Positions 44,040 to 53,102 of a stretch of DNA of 64,000 bases are shown one piece after another. Below the pieces are notes generated by a model. It saw nothing but the letters and a program-made list of their open reading frames with translations, made no database searches and was not told where the DNA came from. The position numbers and the translations under genes are program-made. The stretch is from Aphanocapsa lilacina HA4352-LM1 (GTDB lineage: Bacteria; Cyanobacteriota; Cyanobacteriia; Gloeobacterales; Gloeobacteraceae). Within the stretch, counting starts at the first letter, position 1, and each line of letters opens with the position of its first letter. Location of the stretch: the NCBI GenBank assembly GCA_019359725.1, contig JAHHGR010000006.1, positions 24,860 to 88,859 on the forward strand, in the 5' to 3' direction.

Positions 44040-45983
44040 ATGCCGTACCTTCCGGCTCTGCCGCCCGCACCGCCGCCCCTGGTGCGTCTGGTCCAGGCGG
44101 ATCCCCAGGCGCCCGCCGAAAATCCGCCCCCTGAGCGTGCCCGCGATCTGCAGGCCCAGGGGGCGGGCCAGGCCCAGGATCTTTCTGCCGGCATCGACAA
44201 CACCGCCCTGCAGCCGCGCGAGGAGGGGGTGCCCGTAGGCGGCGCGCTCAAGCCTGGCGAGGAGGTTTTCCTGGATGCCGACACCCAGCAGTACGACCAG
44301 ATCAATCGGGTCTTTACCGCCCGGGGCAACGTCAAGATGCGCCTGCGCGAGGTTTTGTTGAGCGCCGACCAGATGCAGGTCAATCTGGACACCCGCCTGG
44401 CCGTTGCCGAGGGCAACGTCAAGCTGGTGCAGGGCGAACAGCGCATCGCCGGTACGCGCATGGAATACAACTTTGCCCGCAAAGAAGGCGTCCTGCTCAA
44501 TGCCACCGGCCGCATCGACACCAAGGCCGAGAGCAAAGTGCGCATCAACACGCCCCTGGCCGCCGATCTGACCGGGGCTTCCGAGCTGCCGCCCCCGCCC
44601 AAGCCCCGGGGCGGCATCTTGCGCTTCGAGGCCAAGCGCATCGTGTTCAACGCCGAAGGTTGGCGCGCGGAGGATCTGCGCGTCACCCCCGACCAGTTCG
44701 ACCCGCCCGAACTGGAGCTGGTGAGCGCGCGGGCGACGTTGCGCGAAATCGGTCCGGGCAGCAACCGCCTGATGATCGATTCGGGGACGCTTTTTTTTGA
44801 TCAAAATTTCGCGATGCCCTTTCCGGCCATCGAGAGCGTGATCGACAACGAAAAGCGCAAGCCCCCCTACGAAGTCGGCTCCGACTTTCTCGACAAAGGC
44901 GGCGTCTACTACCAGCAAAACCTTTATGTCGAATTTGCCAAGAACATCACTTTTCAAATCTCACCCCAGCTGTACATTCAGCAGGCCCTCAGTTCCAACA
45001 GCTTCTTGGATCCCAAAAATTTTGGTCTGCAGAACAAATTGAGCGTCGAGTACGACAACGGCCAACTCACCCGCCTGTTCTCCGAGATCAACGGCCTGGT
45101 GCTCGACGATCTTGAAAATCGCGTGCGCGCCCGCCTCGAACACATCGTCCCCGTCGGCGACCACACGCTGACTTTTAGTTACGCGTACCGGGAGCGCTTT
45201 TTTAACTATTTGCTGGGCTTTCAGACGGCCCAATCCAACCTCGGCATCACCCTCGATTCGTCGCTGATCACCCTCGGAAGCTCGGGCGTGCGGCTTTCCT
45301 ACCAGGCCAACGCCGCGCTCATCTCCGCCAACAGCGATCAGCCGCAACTGGACAGGCAGCCGGATTTGAGCCGCTTTCGCGTGGCAGGCTCGCTTTCAAA
45401 GACCATCACCCTGCTGCAGGCGGAGTTTCTACCACTATCGCGCGAGACCCTGCGATTTACGCAAGTACCAGTCACCCCCGGTTTGTTTCTCGATGTGGGG
45501 ACTACCCTTGTCCAGTCGTGGTACTCCAGCGGCGACAGCCAGGGCTACCTGGGGGGGCGCGTGAGCCTGTTCGGCATTTTGGGCCGCTTCAGCCGCGACT
45601 TTCTCGATTACACCGCCCTCAACCTTTCGTACAACAACGGTTTTGTGAACGGCGAATCGCCCTTTTTGTTCGACCGGGTGGCTTCGCGCGAGCAAGTGTT
45701 CGCCGGCATCATCCAGCAGATCTACGGTCCCCTGCGCTTTGGAGTGCAGACCGGCATCGATCTGACCTTCGGGCGCGCCGTCGATACCTTCTACACGGTC
45801 AGTCTTGATCGGCGCACCTACTCGCTGTCGATCACTTACAACCCAGTGCGCCAGACCGGCGGCTTTCAGTTGCGGGTGGATGATTTTAATTGGGGCACCA
45901 ATGCCTACGGTCGCCCCGATCAAGTCACCGATGTGGTCGGCGGCGTCGAGCGGTTCAACCGCAACGGACCGGGCAGTCCGTGA
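44040..45983 (+). CDS. LptD/OstA-like outer-membrane protein (DUF3769 type)
   Basis: The 647-residue protein has an N-terminal OstA/LptA-like beta-jellyroll (VFLDADTQQYDQINRVFTARGNVKMRLREVLLSADQMQVN, then AVAEGNVKLVQGEQRIAG) and a C-terminal beta-barrel region rich in alternating residues and aromatic girdles. This is the cyanobacterial LptD-like arrangement, which should place lipopolysaccharide in the outer leaflet. The ATG at 44040 follows AGGAG with 6-base spacing. The N-terminus (MPYLPALPPAPPPLVRLVQA) is an unusual, uncharged candidate signal, so export is uncertain from sequence alone. Confidence 0.82.
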   Translation: MPYLPALPPAPPPLVRLVQADPQAPAENPPPERARDLQAQGAGQAQDLSAGIDNTALQPREEGVPVGGALKPGEEVFLDADTQQYDQINRVFTARGNVKMRLREVLLSADQMQVNLDTRLAVAEGNVKLVQGEQRIAGTRMEYNFARKEGVLLNATGRIDTKAESKVRINTPLAADLTGASELPPPPKPRGGILRFEAKRIVFNAEGWRAEDLRVTPDQFDPPELELVSARATLREIGPGSNRLMIDSGTLFFDQNFAMPFPAIESVIDNEKRKPPYEVGSDFLDKGGVYYQQNLYVEFAKNITFQISPQLYIQQALSSNSFLDPKNFGLQNKLSVEYDNGQLTRLFSEINGLVLDDLENRVRARLEHIVPVGDHTLTFSYAYRERFFNYLLGFQTAQSNLGITLDSSLITLGSSGVRLSYQANAALISANSDQPQLDRQPDLSRFRVAGSLSKTITLLQAEFLPLSRETLRFTQVPVTPGLFLDVGTTLVQSWYSSGDSQGYLGGRVSLFGILGRFSRDFLDYTALNLSYNNGFVNGESPFLFDRVASREQVFAGIIQQIYGPLRFGVQTGIDLTFGRAVDTFYTVSLDRRTYSLSITYNPVRQTGGFQLRVDDFNWGTNAYGRPDQVTDVVGGVERFNRNGPGSP

Positions 45984-46026
45984 ACCCCTGCGCTGCTACG
46001 ATGGCTGGAGAACTCTGGGCAGGAGT

Positions 46027-46419
46027 ATGAAACCGACGCTGCTGATCTGCGAGCGCAAGGTGGACGATACCCTCGTGCTGCGGGCTTATCGCATCGAGGA
46101 GCACCACGTGGTCGCTGTCTGGGGGTTGAGCGGCACGCCATCGCCGCCCAAACGCTTGCTCTACGAAAATTTCGACGAACTCGACCGCAGCTGGTCCACC
46201 TTCGCGGCCATGGATGCAGCCACACTGCACCACGAACTCAGCCAGCGGCGCGAGGGCCTGCAGCCGCGCCTGCCGCGCATCCAGCGCAATCCCAGCCGGC
46301 GGCGCGACCGGCAAGGGGATTCCCCCGCCGCCGCAGAGCGGCCCTACCGGACAGGGGACCGCCCCGAGCGCCCGCGCATCGAGCGGCCCCGCCGCTTCAA
46401 CCCTCAACCCGGCTCCTAG
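46027..46419 (+). CDS. hypothetical protein with basic C-terminal tail
   Basis: A 130-residue protein: a compact N-terminal beta-alpha domain (TLLICERKVDDTLVLRAYRIEEHHVVAVWGL, then RLLYENFDELDRSWSTF) followed by a Pro/Arg-rich tail of about 50 residues. The tail could bind nucleic acid or be disordered. It ends 1 bp before the ROK kinase gene and begins 43 bp after the LptD-like gene, so it sits in the middle of an apparent operon. I do not recognise the family. Confidence 0.7.
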   Translation: MKPTLLICERKVDDTLVLRAYRIEEHHVVAVWGLSGTPSPPKRLLYENFDELDRSWSTFAAMDAATLHHELSQRREGLQPRLPRIQRNPSRRRDRQGDSPAAAERPYRTGDRPERPRIERPRRFNPQPGS

Positions 46420-46420
46420 C

Positions 46421-47305
46421 ATGGACTCGGTCGTCGCCATCGATCTCGGGGGTACCGCCATCAAAGCCGGCCGTTACGACGGACAGGGCCGGGAACTGGC
46501 GAGCGCCACGATCGCAACCCCCCGGCCGAGCACCCCCGAGGCGGTGCTCGCAACCCTGAGCGCTCTGGTAGCGGTGCTCGATCCCGGAGGGGAAGCTGTC
46601 GCTCTTGGAGTGGGCGTACCGGGGCTGGTCGATGCCGACGGCCGGCTGGTGTACACCTGCGTCAACCTCGACGGCTGGCGCGACGTGCCGATGGCCCGCC
46701 TGCTGGAGGAGAAGACCGGCCTGCCGACGGCGCTGGGCAACGACGCCAACCTGGCCGGTTTGGGAGAAAACTGGCTCGGCAGCGCCAGCCGCTTCAGCCA
46801 CGTCATCTTCATCACCCTGGGTACCGGCGTGGGGGGCAGCCTCATTCACAATGGCCGGCTATTGACCGGTGCCCACGGCCTGGGGGGCGAGTTGGGCCAC
46901 ATGGTTTTCGATCCGCGCGGTCCGCGCTGCAACTGCGGCAGCAGCGGCTGCCTGGAACAATTTATTGCAGCCCCCGCCATCGCCCGCCGCTTCGGGCTTG
47001 ACCCCGCGGTGCTCGGCGAGCGGGCGGCAGCAGGTGACCCCCAGGCGCTCGAATGTTGGCGGCAGGTGGGGCGCGACCTGGGCTACGCCCTGGTCGGTCT
47101 GGTGAACCTGCTCGACCCGGAGGCGGTGGTGATTGGCGGCGGGGTAAGCAAAAGCGGCCCTTACTTCCTATCCGAGGCCGAGGCTGAAATCGACCGCCGC
47201 TCGATCATCAAGCGGCCCTGGTTGCAGCTGTTGCAGGCCGAATTGGGCAACGAAGCCGGCTGTATCGGCGCGGCGCGTCTGGCATTTCTGACGTTTACTT
47301 CTTGA
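46421..47305 (+). CDS. ROK-family glucokinase
   Basis: The 294-residue sugar kinase has the ATP-binding IDLGGTAIKAGRYD at the N-terminus, GVPGLVDADGRLVYTCVNL, ITLGTGVGGSLIHNGRL and the ROK zinc motif CNCGSSGCLEQF, with the His of GELGH before it. It should phosphorylate glucose or a related hexose with ATP. The start at 46421 lies 1 bp after the preceding stop, giving translational coupling. Glucose supply from the glucosidase near 57.7 kb is a possible link, but the genes are distant. Confidence 0.9.
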   Translation: MDSVVAIDLGGTAIKAGRYDGQGRELASATIATPRPSTPEAVLATLSALVAVLDPGGEAVALGVGVPGLVDADGRLVYTCVNLDGWRDVPMARLLEEKTGLPTALGNDANLAGLGENWLGSASRFSHVIFITLGTGVGGSLIHNGRLLTGAHGLGGELGHMVFDPRGPRCNCGSSGCLEQFIAAPAIARRFGLDPAVLGERAAAGDPQALECWRQVGRDLGYALVGLVNLLDPEAVVIGGGVSKSGPYFLSEAEAEIDRRSIIKRPWLQLLQAELGNEAGCIGAARLAFLTFTS

Positions 47306-47410
47306 GCTTTATTACTACTTAGTGAGCGATCTATATTAGCTTTGGCGTTGGTCGCCACGCCGACGTTATGTTTATTAACTTCAAAATAGTTCGTGGATGT
47401 GATGCAAGTG

Positions 47411-47440
47411 TTGACTTACTGAAAACGACCAATGTATTCT
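47411..47440 (+). promoter_or_regulatory. sigma-70-type promoter upstream of the first FG-GAP gene
   Basis: TTGACT (47411-47416) and TATTCT (47435-47440) are separated by 18 bases. The predicted start gives a leader of about 67 bases before the ATG at 47514. The surrounding spacer (47306-47513) is AT-rich. Confidence 0.5.
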
Positions 47441-47513
47441 ACGGGCAATTGCATAGTTTAGTTATTGAAGGATTCGGCCCAACCTGGCCGCGAACTCTCA
47501 AAGGATGAAAGAT

Positions 47514-48518
47514 ATGGATTCGAAACGGTTAGTTTGTCTGCCCCTGATCGCTGCTGCATTTGCCTTGAATGCGACGATTGCCGGGGCCGCTGGACCGACG
47601 CCTGAAGCCCCCGTCGGCCCCACCCTCCAACCTGAAGGATCGATTGCTCCACCGGAAATAGTGCCGGGCATAGTTCCAAACGCAACACCTCCTACTGCAC
47701 CTGCCCTGCCTGCTCTCAATAGCGATTTCAACAGCGACGGTACTCCGGATATCGTCTGGCGACTGCGCGGAAATAGTGCCAGCAAGGGAGCCAATGTCCT
47801 GTGGCTGATGAATGGCACCAGCTATGCTTCGGCAGTGGCCCTCCCCGCAGTGACCGATCTGAACTGGTTCATCGCGGGCACGGGCGATTTCAACGGTGAC
47901 GGCAATACCGATATTCTTTGGCGCAACAACAAACCCGGTCCCACCAACACACAGCAGGGTCGGATTGCTGTCTGGTTGATGAACGGTTCCACTTATCTGA
48001 GCACCGTCGATCTGCTCAGTGTGGTCGACGGCGAATGGCACATTCGCGGGGCGGGAGACTTCGACGGCAACGGCAGCCCGGACATCATCTGGCGCAATTA
48101 CGTGACGGGGGCCAACACCCTGTGGCTGATGGATGGTACCAATCTGCTGCAGACTTCGGCCCTGCCGAGCGTGGGCGATCCAGGCTGGAACATCTATGGC
48201 AGCGGCGACGGTGACTTCGACGGCAACGGCACCCCGGACATTGTCTGGCGCAATGCAGTGACCGGTGCCAACACGCTCTGGCTGATGAACGGCACCACGT
48301 TCAGTGCGGCTGTGTCGCTGCCTGCGGTATCCCCCAACGTCGGCTGGCAGATTTCTGCCTTCGGCGATTACAGCGGCGACGGCAAGCCGGATCTCGTCTG
48401 GCGCAATTACACGACCGGTGCCAACACGCTCTGGCTGATGAACGGCACTGCCTTGAGCAGCACGGCCGCACTACCTGCTGTGGCCTCCCCCGATTGGAAG
48501 CTGGAGAGCCCGCGCTGA
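47514..48518 (+). CDS. secreted FG-GAP/VCBS five-repeat protein (paralogue 1)
   Basis: The 334-residue protein has a signal peptide (residues about 1-26) and a Pro-rich linker of about 35 residues. Five repeats of 46-55 residues follow, each of the form DFNGDGxPDIVWRNxxTGANxLWLMNGTxxxxxxxLPxVxDxxWxI. The DxDGDGxxD loops are calcium-binding, and repeats of this type build a beta-propeller-like or adhesive fold. The second repeat carries an insertion around NTQQG. The start at 47514 follows AAAGGATG; 47505 is an alternative. Likely exported to the periplasm or cell surface. Confidence 0.85.
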   Translation: MDSKRLVCLPLIAAAFALNATIAGAAGPTPEAPVGPTLQPEGSIAPPEIVPGIVPNATPPTAPALPALNSDFNSDGTPDIVWRLRGNSASKGANVLWLMNGTSYASAVALPAVTDLNWFIAGTGDFNGDGNTDILWRNNKPGPTNTQQGRIAVWLMNGSTYLSTVDLLSVVDGEWHIRGAGDFDGNGSPDIIWRNYVTGANTLWLMDGTNLLQTSALPSVGDPGWNIYGSGDGDFDGNGTPDIVWRNAVTGANTLWLMNGTTFSAAVSLPAVSPNVGWQISAFGDYSGDGKPDLVWRNYTTGANTLWLMNGTALSSTAALPAVASPDWKLESPR

Positions 48519-48737
48519 GGCGCGCGTCAACTGGCTGTACTTTTTTGAGATGCTTCTGCCAAACGAGAGTGAAAGGAAGCCGATTTCGCCTTTGCTGATA
48601 GGACTTTTGCTCTCATCTTTGAGGTAACGGCGCAAGCAATCGTGTGATAGCGCCTCATATATTTTGCGGATTCTTGCTGCAATTTGACCCAAGTCATCCG
48701 ATAATACCACCGTCCCTCTAGCGTTCTGGCATCGGCT

Positions 48738-49697
48738 ATGGGTATCAAAAGGCTAGCATTTTCACTATGGCTTTGCGCTGCGATCGTCGGATGTTCTGTG
48801 GGTTTCGCTGCCGAGCCGCAAATGCACCCTTCGAGCGGTCCGCCTCTGCGGCCGGACGGAGTGTTCTCCAGCGAGCCCTGGTTTGCGGTTGCGGGCGGCA
48901 CCCCGGCGGCGGACGGCGATTTTGACGGCGACGGCGGCGGCGATATTCTCTGGCGCAACAATCAGACCGGGGAAAATGTCCTCTGGTATCTCAATGGCAC
49001 GACCTACACGAGTACCGTCGCCTTGCCGCTGGTGTCCGATTTGAACTGGTTCATCGCCGGCACGGGCGACTTCAATGCCGACGGCCAGACCGACATTCTC
49101 TGGCACAACAACGGATCGAGCCCCGAAAATACGCAGCGGGGGAGCGTCTCCGTCTGGCTGATGCGCGGAGCGACTTATCTGACTAGCGCCGCTCTATCCG
49201 AGACCGTCACAGGCGACTGGCACCTGCGGGGAGCAGGCGACTTTAACGGCGACGGCAGCCCGGATATCATCTGGCGCAACTACACCACCGGTGCCAACGT
49301 ACTCTGGCTACTCAACGGTGTGCTCGTCACCGAGGTCATCAATCTTCCTTCGGTCTCCGCAAGCGGCTGGAATATCTACGGCAGCGGCGACAGCGATTTT
49401 GACGGCAGCGGCACCCCGGACATCGTTTGGCGCAACAGCCAGACCGGGGCAAATACTATCTGGTTGATGAACGGTACGACTTACTCTCTTTCCGTCGCCA
49501 TACCTTCCGTCTCGGACCTTGACTGGCAAATCTCCGCCGTCGGTGAATATAACAACGACGGTAAACCCGATCTTGTTTGGCGCAACAACCAAACTGGCGC
49601 AAACACCATCTGGCTGATGAACGGCACTGCCCTGGTCCAAACTGTGGCACTGCCTGTGGTCGGGGAGTTGCGCTGGAAGATGGTTGGCCCTCGCTAG
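48738..49697 (+). CDS. secreted FG-GAP/VCBS five-repeat protein (paralogue 2)
   Basis: The 319-residue protein has a signal peptide with a Cys (MGIKRLAFSLWLCAAIVGC, a possible lipobox). Five WRNxxTGxNxxWxxNG repeats follow with DFDGDGGGDILWRNN, DFNADGQTDILWHNN and so on. The second repeat has the NTQRG insertion, as in the other copies. It is 219 bp downstream of paralogue 1 and in the same direction. If the Cys is a true lipobox, this copy is membrane-anchored while the others are released. Confidence 0.85.
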   Translation: MGIKRLAFSLWLCAAIVGCSVGFAAEPQMHPSSGPPLRPDGVFSSEPWFAVAGGTPAADGDFDGDGGGDILWRNNQTGENVLWYLNGTTYTSTVALPLVSDLNWFIAGTGDFNADGQTDILWHNNGSSPENTQRGSVSVWLMRGATYLTSAALSETVTGDWHLRGAGDFNGDGSPDIIWRNYTTGANVLWLLNGVLVTEVINLPSVSASGWNIYGSGDSDFDGSGTPDIVWRNSQTGANTIWLMNGTTYSLSVAIPSVSDLDWQISAVGEYNNDGKPDLVWRNNQTGANTIWLMNGTALVQTVALPVVGELRWKMVGPR

Positions 49698-49938
49698 TCG
49701 CAACGGCCAGGGGGCACAGCATCCCAGAACATTTGCAATAGCACACACAATCCGGCGAGCGCGGCGCCCCGTCCGGTAGCCCTCTGGGCCTACTTCCCAA
49801 GCTTGGGAGATGTCTTTGCTCCCGGGGCGTCCGTTTGCTGCGGCCGAGTGGCGGTCCGCTCGTGTATTTCAGGCTATTTCCATAATTTTTGGTTTCGTTG
49901 GATAATATCCCCGATCCCTAAATGGGCAAGAATTCACG

Positions 49939-50904
49939 ATGCATCGAAAAAGGTTGTCTTATCTGTCCTTGGTGGTTGCCGCTTTGATGGCGCTTCCTGC
50001 CTTTGCCGTCACCACCGGCCCAGTTGCCGAGCCCTTAAAAGGTTCTGCGCCCCAACCGGACGGCAAGGCCGATGTCGCCGATCCTGCTGCGACCGACTTG
50101 ACGGGAGGCGTCGCGCTCAACAGCGATTTCAACGGCGACGGCCAACACGACATTGTCTGGCGCAACTACGCCACGGGCGCCAATGCGGTCTGGCTGCTCA
50201 ATGGGACCAATTTTTCTTCCTCGGTGCAGTTGCCGGCCGTCGGCAGCCCGACCTGGTTCATCGCCGCCACCGGCGATTTCAACGCCGACGGCAACGTCGA
50301 TATTGTCTGGCGCAATAACTTGGTCCAGCCGGGCAATACCCAGCAGGGCCTCAATTCTGTCTGGTTGATGGACGGGACGAACTTTGTCAGCAGTGTCAGC
50401 TTAACTGCGGTAAGTGATTCTAACTGGCGCATCCGCGGTGCAGGCGACTTCAATGGCGACGGCAGCCCGGATATTGTCTGGCGCAACTTTGCTACAGGCG
50501 CCAATGTGCTGTGGTTGATGAACGGCGTCACTTTGGACTCGACCGTTTCCTTGCCTGCGGTGGGACTCGATTGGATCATTTATGGTAGTGGCGGCGCCGA
50601 CTACGACAACAACGGTACCCCGGATATTGTCTGGCGCAATACCAAAACCGGTGCAAACAGCATCTGGCTTATGGACGGACCCGCCTACAGTGCTTCTGCA
50701 AGCCTCCCCGCGGTCACTCCCAATGTCGGCTGGGAACCGAATGCTTTCGGGGATTACAGCGGTGATGGCAAACCCGATATTATCTGGCGCAACTACAGGA
50801 CGGGTGTCAATACACTCTGGCTGCTGGACGGCACCAACTTTACGATGTCCTTATCGCTCCCGGCTGTGGGCGATCTCAACTGGGAGATGGAGGGACCACG
50901 CTAA
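49939..50904 (+). CDS. secreted FG-GAP/VCBS five-repeat protein (paralogue 3)
   Basis: The 321-residue protein has a signal peptide ending at about MALPAFA. Five repeats follow with DFNGDGQHDIVWRNY, DFNADGNVDIVWRNN (NTQQG insertion), DFNGDGSPDIVWRNF, DYDNNGTPDIVWRNT and DYSGDGKPDIIWRNY. All three paralogues end in WxxxGPR or WxLESPR. No partner gene lies between the copies, and each has its own spacer of more than 200 bp. Confidence 0.85.
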   Translation: MHRKRLSYLSLVVAALMALPAFAVTTGPVAEPLKGSAPQPDGKADVADPAATDLTGGVALNSDFNGDGQHDIVWRNYATGANAVWLLNGTNFSSSVQLPAVGSPTWFIAATGDFNADGNVDIVWRNNLVQPGNTQQGLNSVWLMDGTNFVSSVSLTAVSDSNWRIRGAGDFNGDGSPDIVWRNFATGANVLWLMNGVTLDSTVSLPAVGLDWIIYGSGGADYDNNGTPDIVWRNTKTGANSIWLMDGPAYSASASLPAVTPNVGWEPNAFGDYSGDGKPDIIWRNYRTGVNTLWLLDGTNFTMSLSLPAVGDLNWEMEGPR

Positions 50905-51359
50905 AGGGGCTTGCTCAAAAACAGCGCCCGCGTCTGGAATCCCATCGCGGCGTAGAGTCCCAGGGCGGCGGTGTTGTCGGGCAGCGACTGCAACAGCAGT
51001 TGCGAATCGCCCTGGGTGCGGGCAATCTCCGAAGCCCAATCGAGCAAAAAGCGGCCAATTCCCCGGCGACGGTGTTCGGGGCGGACGTACAGCAGGTGGA
51101 CGTAGGTGCTCTGCGCGCCGCTGAACTGGTCCCACGCTCTGCCCAACCACAGGCAGCCCACCTCCGCAGAGTCCTGCATCGCCCACCAGAGGGGCGTGCG
51201 GCGCGCGTCGAAGACGCGCGCGAGCAGGTTGTCGATCGTTCCAGGAGCCTCGGGGGTTTGCCCCAGTTCGCCGAGCAGTTCGCTTAAAAAGCGGCGCAGG
51301 AGCGCCCGATCCTGGATCTTGCCCGCGCGCAGGTGGTAGCCCTCCGGGAGGGTGTTCAC
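50901..51359 (-). CDS. GNAT-family N-acetyltransferase
   Basis: The 152-residue protein carries the acetyl-CoA loop VRPEHRRRGIGRFLLDWASEIA and the terminal LYAAMGFQTRALFLSKPL typical of GNAT enzymes. The GTG at 51359 is chosen because it overlaps the stop of the small membrane-protein gene upstream (GTGA), giving coupling. A longer open frame reaching 51611 runs through that gene in another frame and is rejected. Its target, a small molecule or protein amine, is unknown. It converges with the third FG-GAP gene, overlapping its last bases. Confidence 0.8.
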   Translation of the reverse strand: MNTLPEGYHLRAGKIQDRALLRRFLSELLGELGQTPEAPGTIDNLLARVFDARRTPLWWAMQDSAEVGCLWLGRAWDQFSGAQSTYVHLLYVRPEHRRRGIGRFLLDWASEIARTQGDSQLLLQSLPDNTAALGLYAAMGFQTRALFLSKPL

Positions 51360-51505
51360 GGCGCACTGCTTGCAGGCACGGACGCGGCAGGATCCATTTG
51401 GGCCGGCGCCTTCATATCTGCGGGCAAGAAGGCGCGCGAGGACATCAGCACCAGGGCGAATACGAACACGATCAAAACGGCAAAAAAGAGCAAATTGCCA
51501 CGCAT
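51356..51505 (-). CDS. 49-residue membrane protein
   Basis: MRGNLLFFAVLIVFVFALVL begins a single hydrophobic segment; a Pro/Ala-rich tail (PADMKAPAQMDPAASVPASSAP) follows. The stop overlaps the GTG start of the GNAT gene. ATG 51505 has no strong ribosome site; a TTG at 51538 could extend it by 11 residues. Function unknown. It diverges from acsF. Confidence 0.55.
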   Translation of the reverse strand: MRGNLLFFAVLIVFVFALVLMSSRAFLPADMKAPAQMDPAASVPASSAP

Positions 51506-51668
51506 AGGCTGGGCACCCGACGACAAAGAAGACGACAAGCGCGGTCACGGGCGACCGCGCCCTTCTATGATGGCCGAGCAGGCTCCGTAACATTGCGACG
51601 GCGGCGCTCAAAATTGCCCAAGGCTGCTGCTAGACTGAGTACCATTGTGCTAGCGATACGGGCAGATT

Positions 51669-52709
51669 ATGGTAGACGCATTGCGCGAGGCGAACACCGC
51701 ATCCCAGTCTGAGCGACGGGAAACTTTGCTCACACCCCGGTTTTACACAACTGACTTCGAAGCCCTGGCCAAACTGGATATCTCGGCGATGGAAGCCGAC
51801 TTCGAGGCCATGCTCGCCGAATTTCAGGCCGACTATAACCGCGAGCACTTCCAGCGCGACGAGCGCTTTGTACAGCAGGCCCACCAGATCGATCCGCAGT
51901 GGCGCGCGTTGATGCTCGAATTTTTAGAGCGCTCCTGCACCTCCGAATTCTCGGGATTTTTGCTCTATAAAGAAATTTCCCGCCGCCTCAAAGCAACCAA
52001 TCCGCTGCTCGCCGAGTGCTTCAAAGCAATGTCGCGCGACGAGGCGCGTCACGCCGGTTTCTTGAACAAGGCGATGGGCGACTATCACCTGGGCCTCGAT
52101 CTGTCGAACCTTGCCAAGCAAAAAAAGTATACTTTCTTTAAGCCCAAGTTCATCTTCTACGCCACCTATCTGTCGGAGAAGATTGGCTACTGGCGCTATA
52201 TCGCCATCTTCCGGCACCTTGAACGCCACCCTGAAAACTGTATCCACCCCTTGTTTGATTACTTCAAGAACTGGTGCCAGGACGAGAATCGCCACGGCGA
52301 CTTTTTTGGACTGATTCTCAAAAGCCAGACGGAGCTGCTCAAAGGTCCGATCAACCGGCTGTGGGTCCGCTTTTTCTTGCTGTCGTTCTGCCTGACTATG
52401 TACCTCAACGACCGCAAGCCGCGCAACCTCTACAGCGCCCTCGGCCTCGACGCCTCGCACTACGCGATGGAGGTGTTGCGCCAGACCAACCTCGATAGCG
52501 GCAAGGTCTTTCCGCTGATTCTCGATCTGGATAATCCCCGCTTTGTGCGCGATCTCGATCGCTGTGCGGACTTGAATTTGCAGCTTGAGGCCCTTTTGGG
52601 CAAAAGCCTTCTGGCCCGCCTGCCGGTGCTCGTCGCGCTGGGCACCGCCATTGCCCGGCTGTTTTTGCTCAAGCCCGTAGCGCCCCCGGCCCCCGAGATG
52701 GTGCGCTGA
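51669..52709 (+). CDS. acsF: magnesium-protoporphyrin IX monomethyl ester oxidative cyclase
   Basis: The 346-residue diiron protein forms the isocyclic E ring of chlorophyll from Mg-protoporphyrin IX monomethyl ester with oxygen. Both ExxH diiron motifs are visible (SRDEARHAGF and CQDENRHGDFF), along with EFLERSCTSEFSGFLLYKEISRRL. The length matches cyanobacterial AcsF. It is followed after 2 bp by a YtxH-domain gene. Transcription from the TACCATTGTGCTAGCG region is likely, but no clear promoter was read. Confidence 0.95.
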   Translation: MVDALREANTASQSERRETLLTPRFYTTDFEALAKLDISAMEADFEAMLAEFQADYNREHFQRDERFVQQAHQIDPQWRALMLEFLERSCTSEFSGFLLYKEISRRLKATNPLLAECFKAMSRDEARHAGFLNKAMGDYHLGLDLSNLAKQKKYTFFKPKFIFYATYLSEKIGYWRYIAIFRHLERHPENCIHPLFDYFKNWCQDENRHGDFFGLILKSQTELLKGPINRLWVRFFLLSFCLTMYLNDRKPRNLYSALGLDASHYAMEVLRQTNLDSGKVFPLILDLDNPRFVRDLDRCADLNLQLEALLGKSLLARLPVLVALGTAIARLFLLKPVAPPAPEMVR

Positions 52710-52711
52710 CG

Positions 52712-53047
52712 GTGGCTAGAAGTACCGGGGCCTTCGTAGGCGGGTTCTTGCTGGGCACAGCCGTGGGTAGTGTGCTCGGGTTGTTCCTAGCACCGCGATC
52801 CGGAGAGGAGACGCGCCGCCGCCTCAAGCGCTCGGTCGCCACCATACCGGGAGCTGCCGAGGAAGTGGCCGAGGACGCCCAGCAACGCGTCGATCGGCTG
52901 GTGCAGTCGGCCCGGCGCAGCCTCGATGAAACGATTGCGAGGCTCAACGAAGCGATCGAGGCCAGCAGACCCGTCCAGACTCCGCCCTCGGCAACAGCGG
53001 ACAACAACGGTCAGACGGTTTCGCCGGCACCGGCTGTCGAGCCTTAA
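52712..53047 (+). CDS. YtxH-domain membrane protein
   Basis: The 111-residue protein has a Gly-rich membrane segment (GAFVGGFLLGTAVGSVLGLFLAPRSGEETRRRL), the defining YtxH start, followed by an amphipathic helix of about 60 residues and a disordered tail. It starts with GTG 2 bp after acsF, so it is probably co-translated. YtxH proteins are often stress-related; the function is unknown. Confidence 0.8.
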   Translation: MARSTGAFVGGFLLGTAVGSVLGLFLAPRSGEETRRRLKRSVATIPGAAEEVAEDAQQRVDRLVQSARRSLDETIARLNEAIEASRPVQTPPSATADNNGQTVSPAPAVEP

Positions 53048-53102
53048 AAATGCCAAAACAGGGAAAAGAATGCGGCTCTCCCCTGTCTTCGGTCGGCAGA
53101 AC

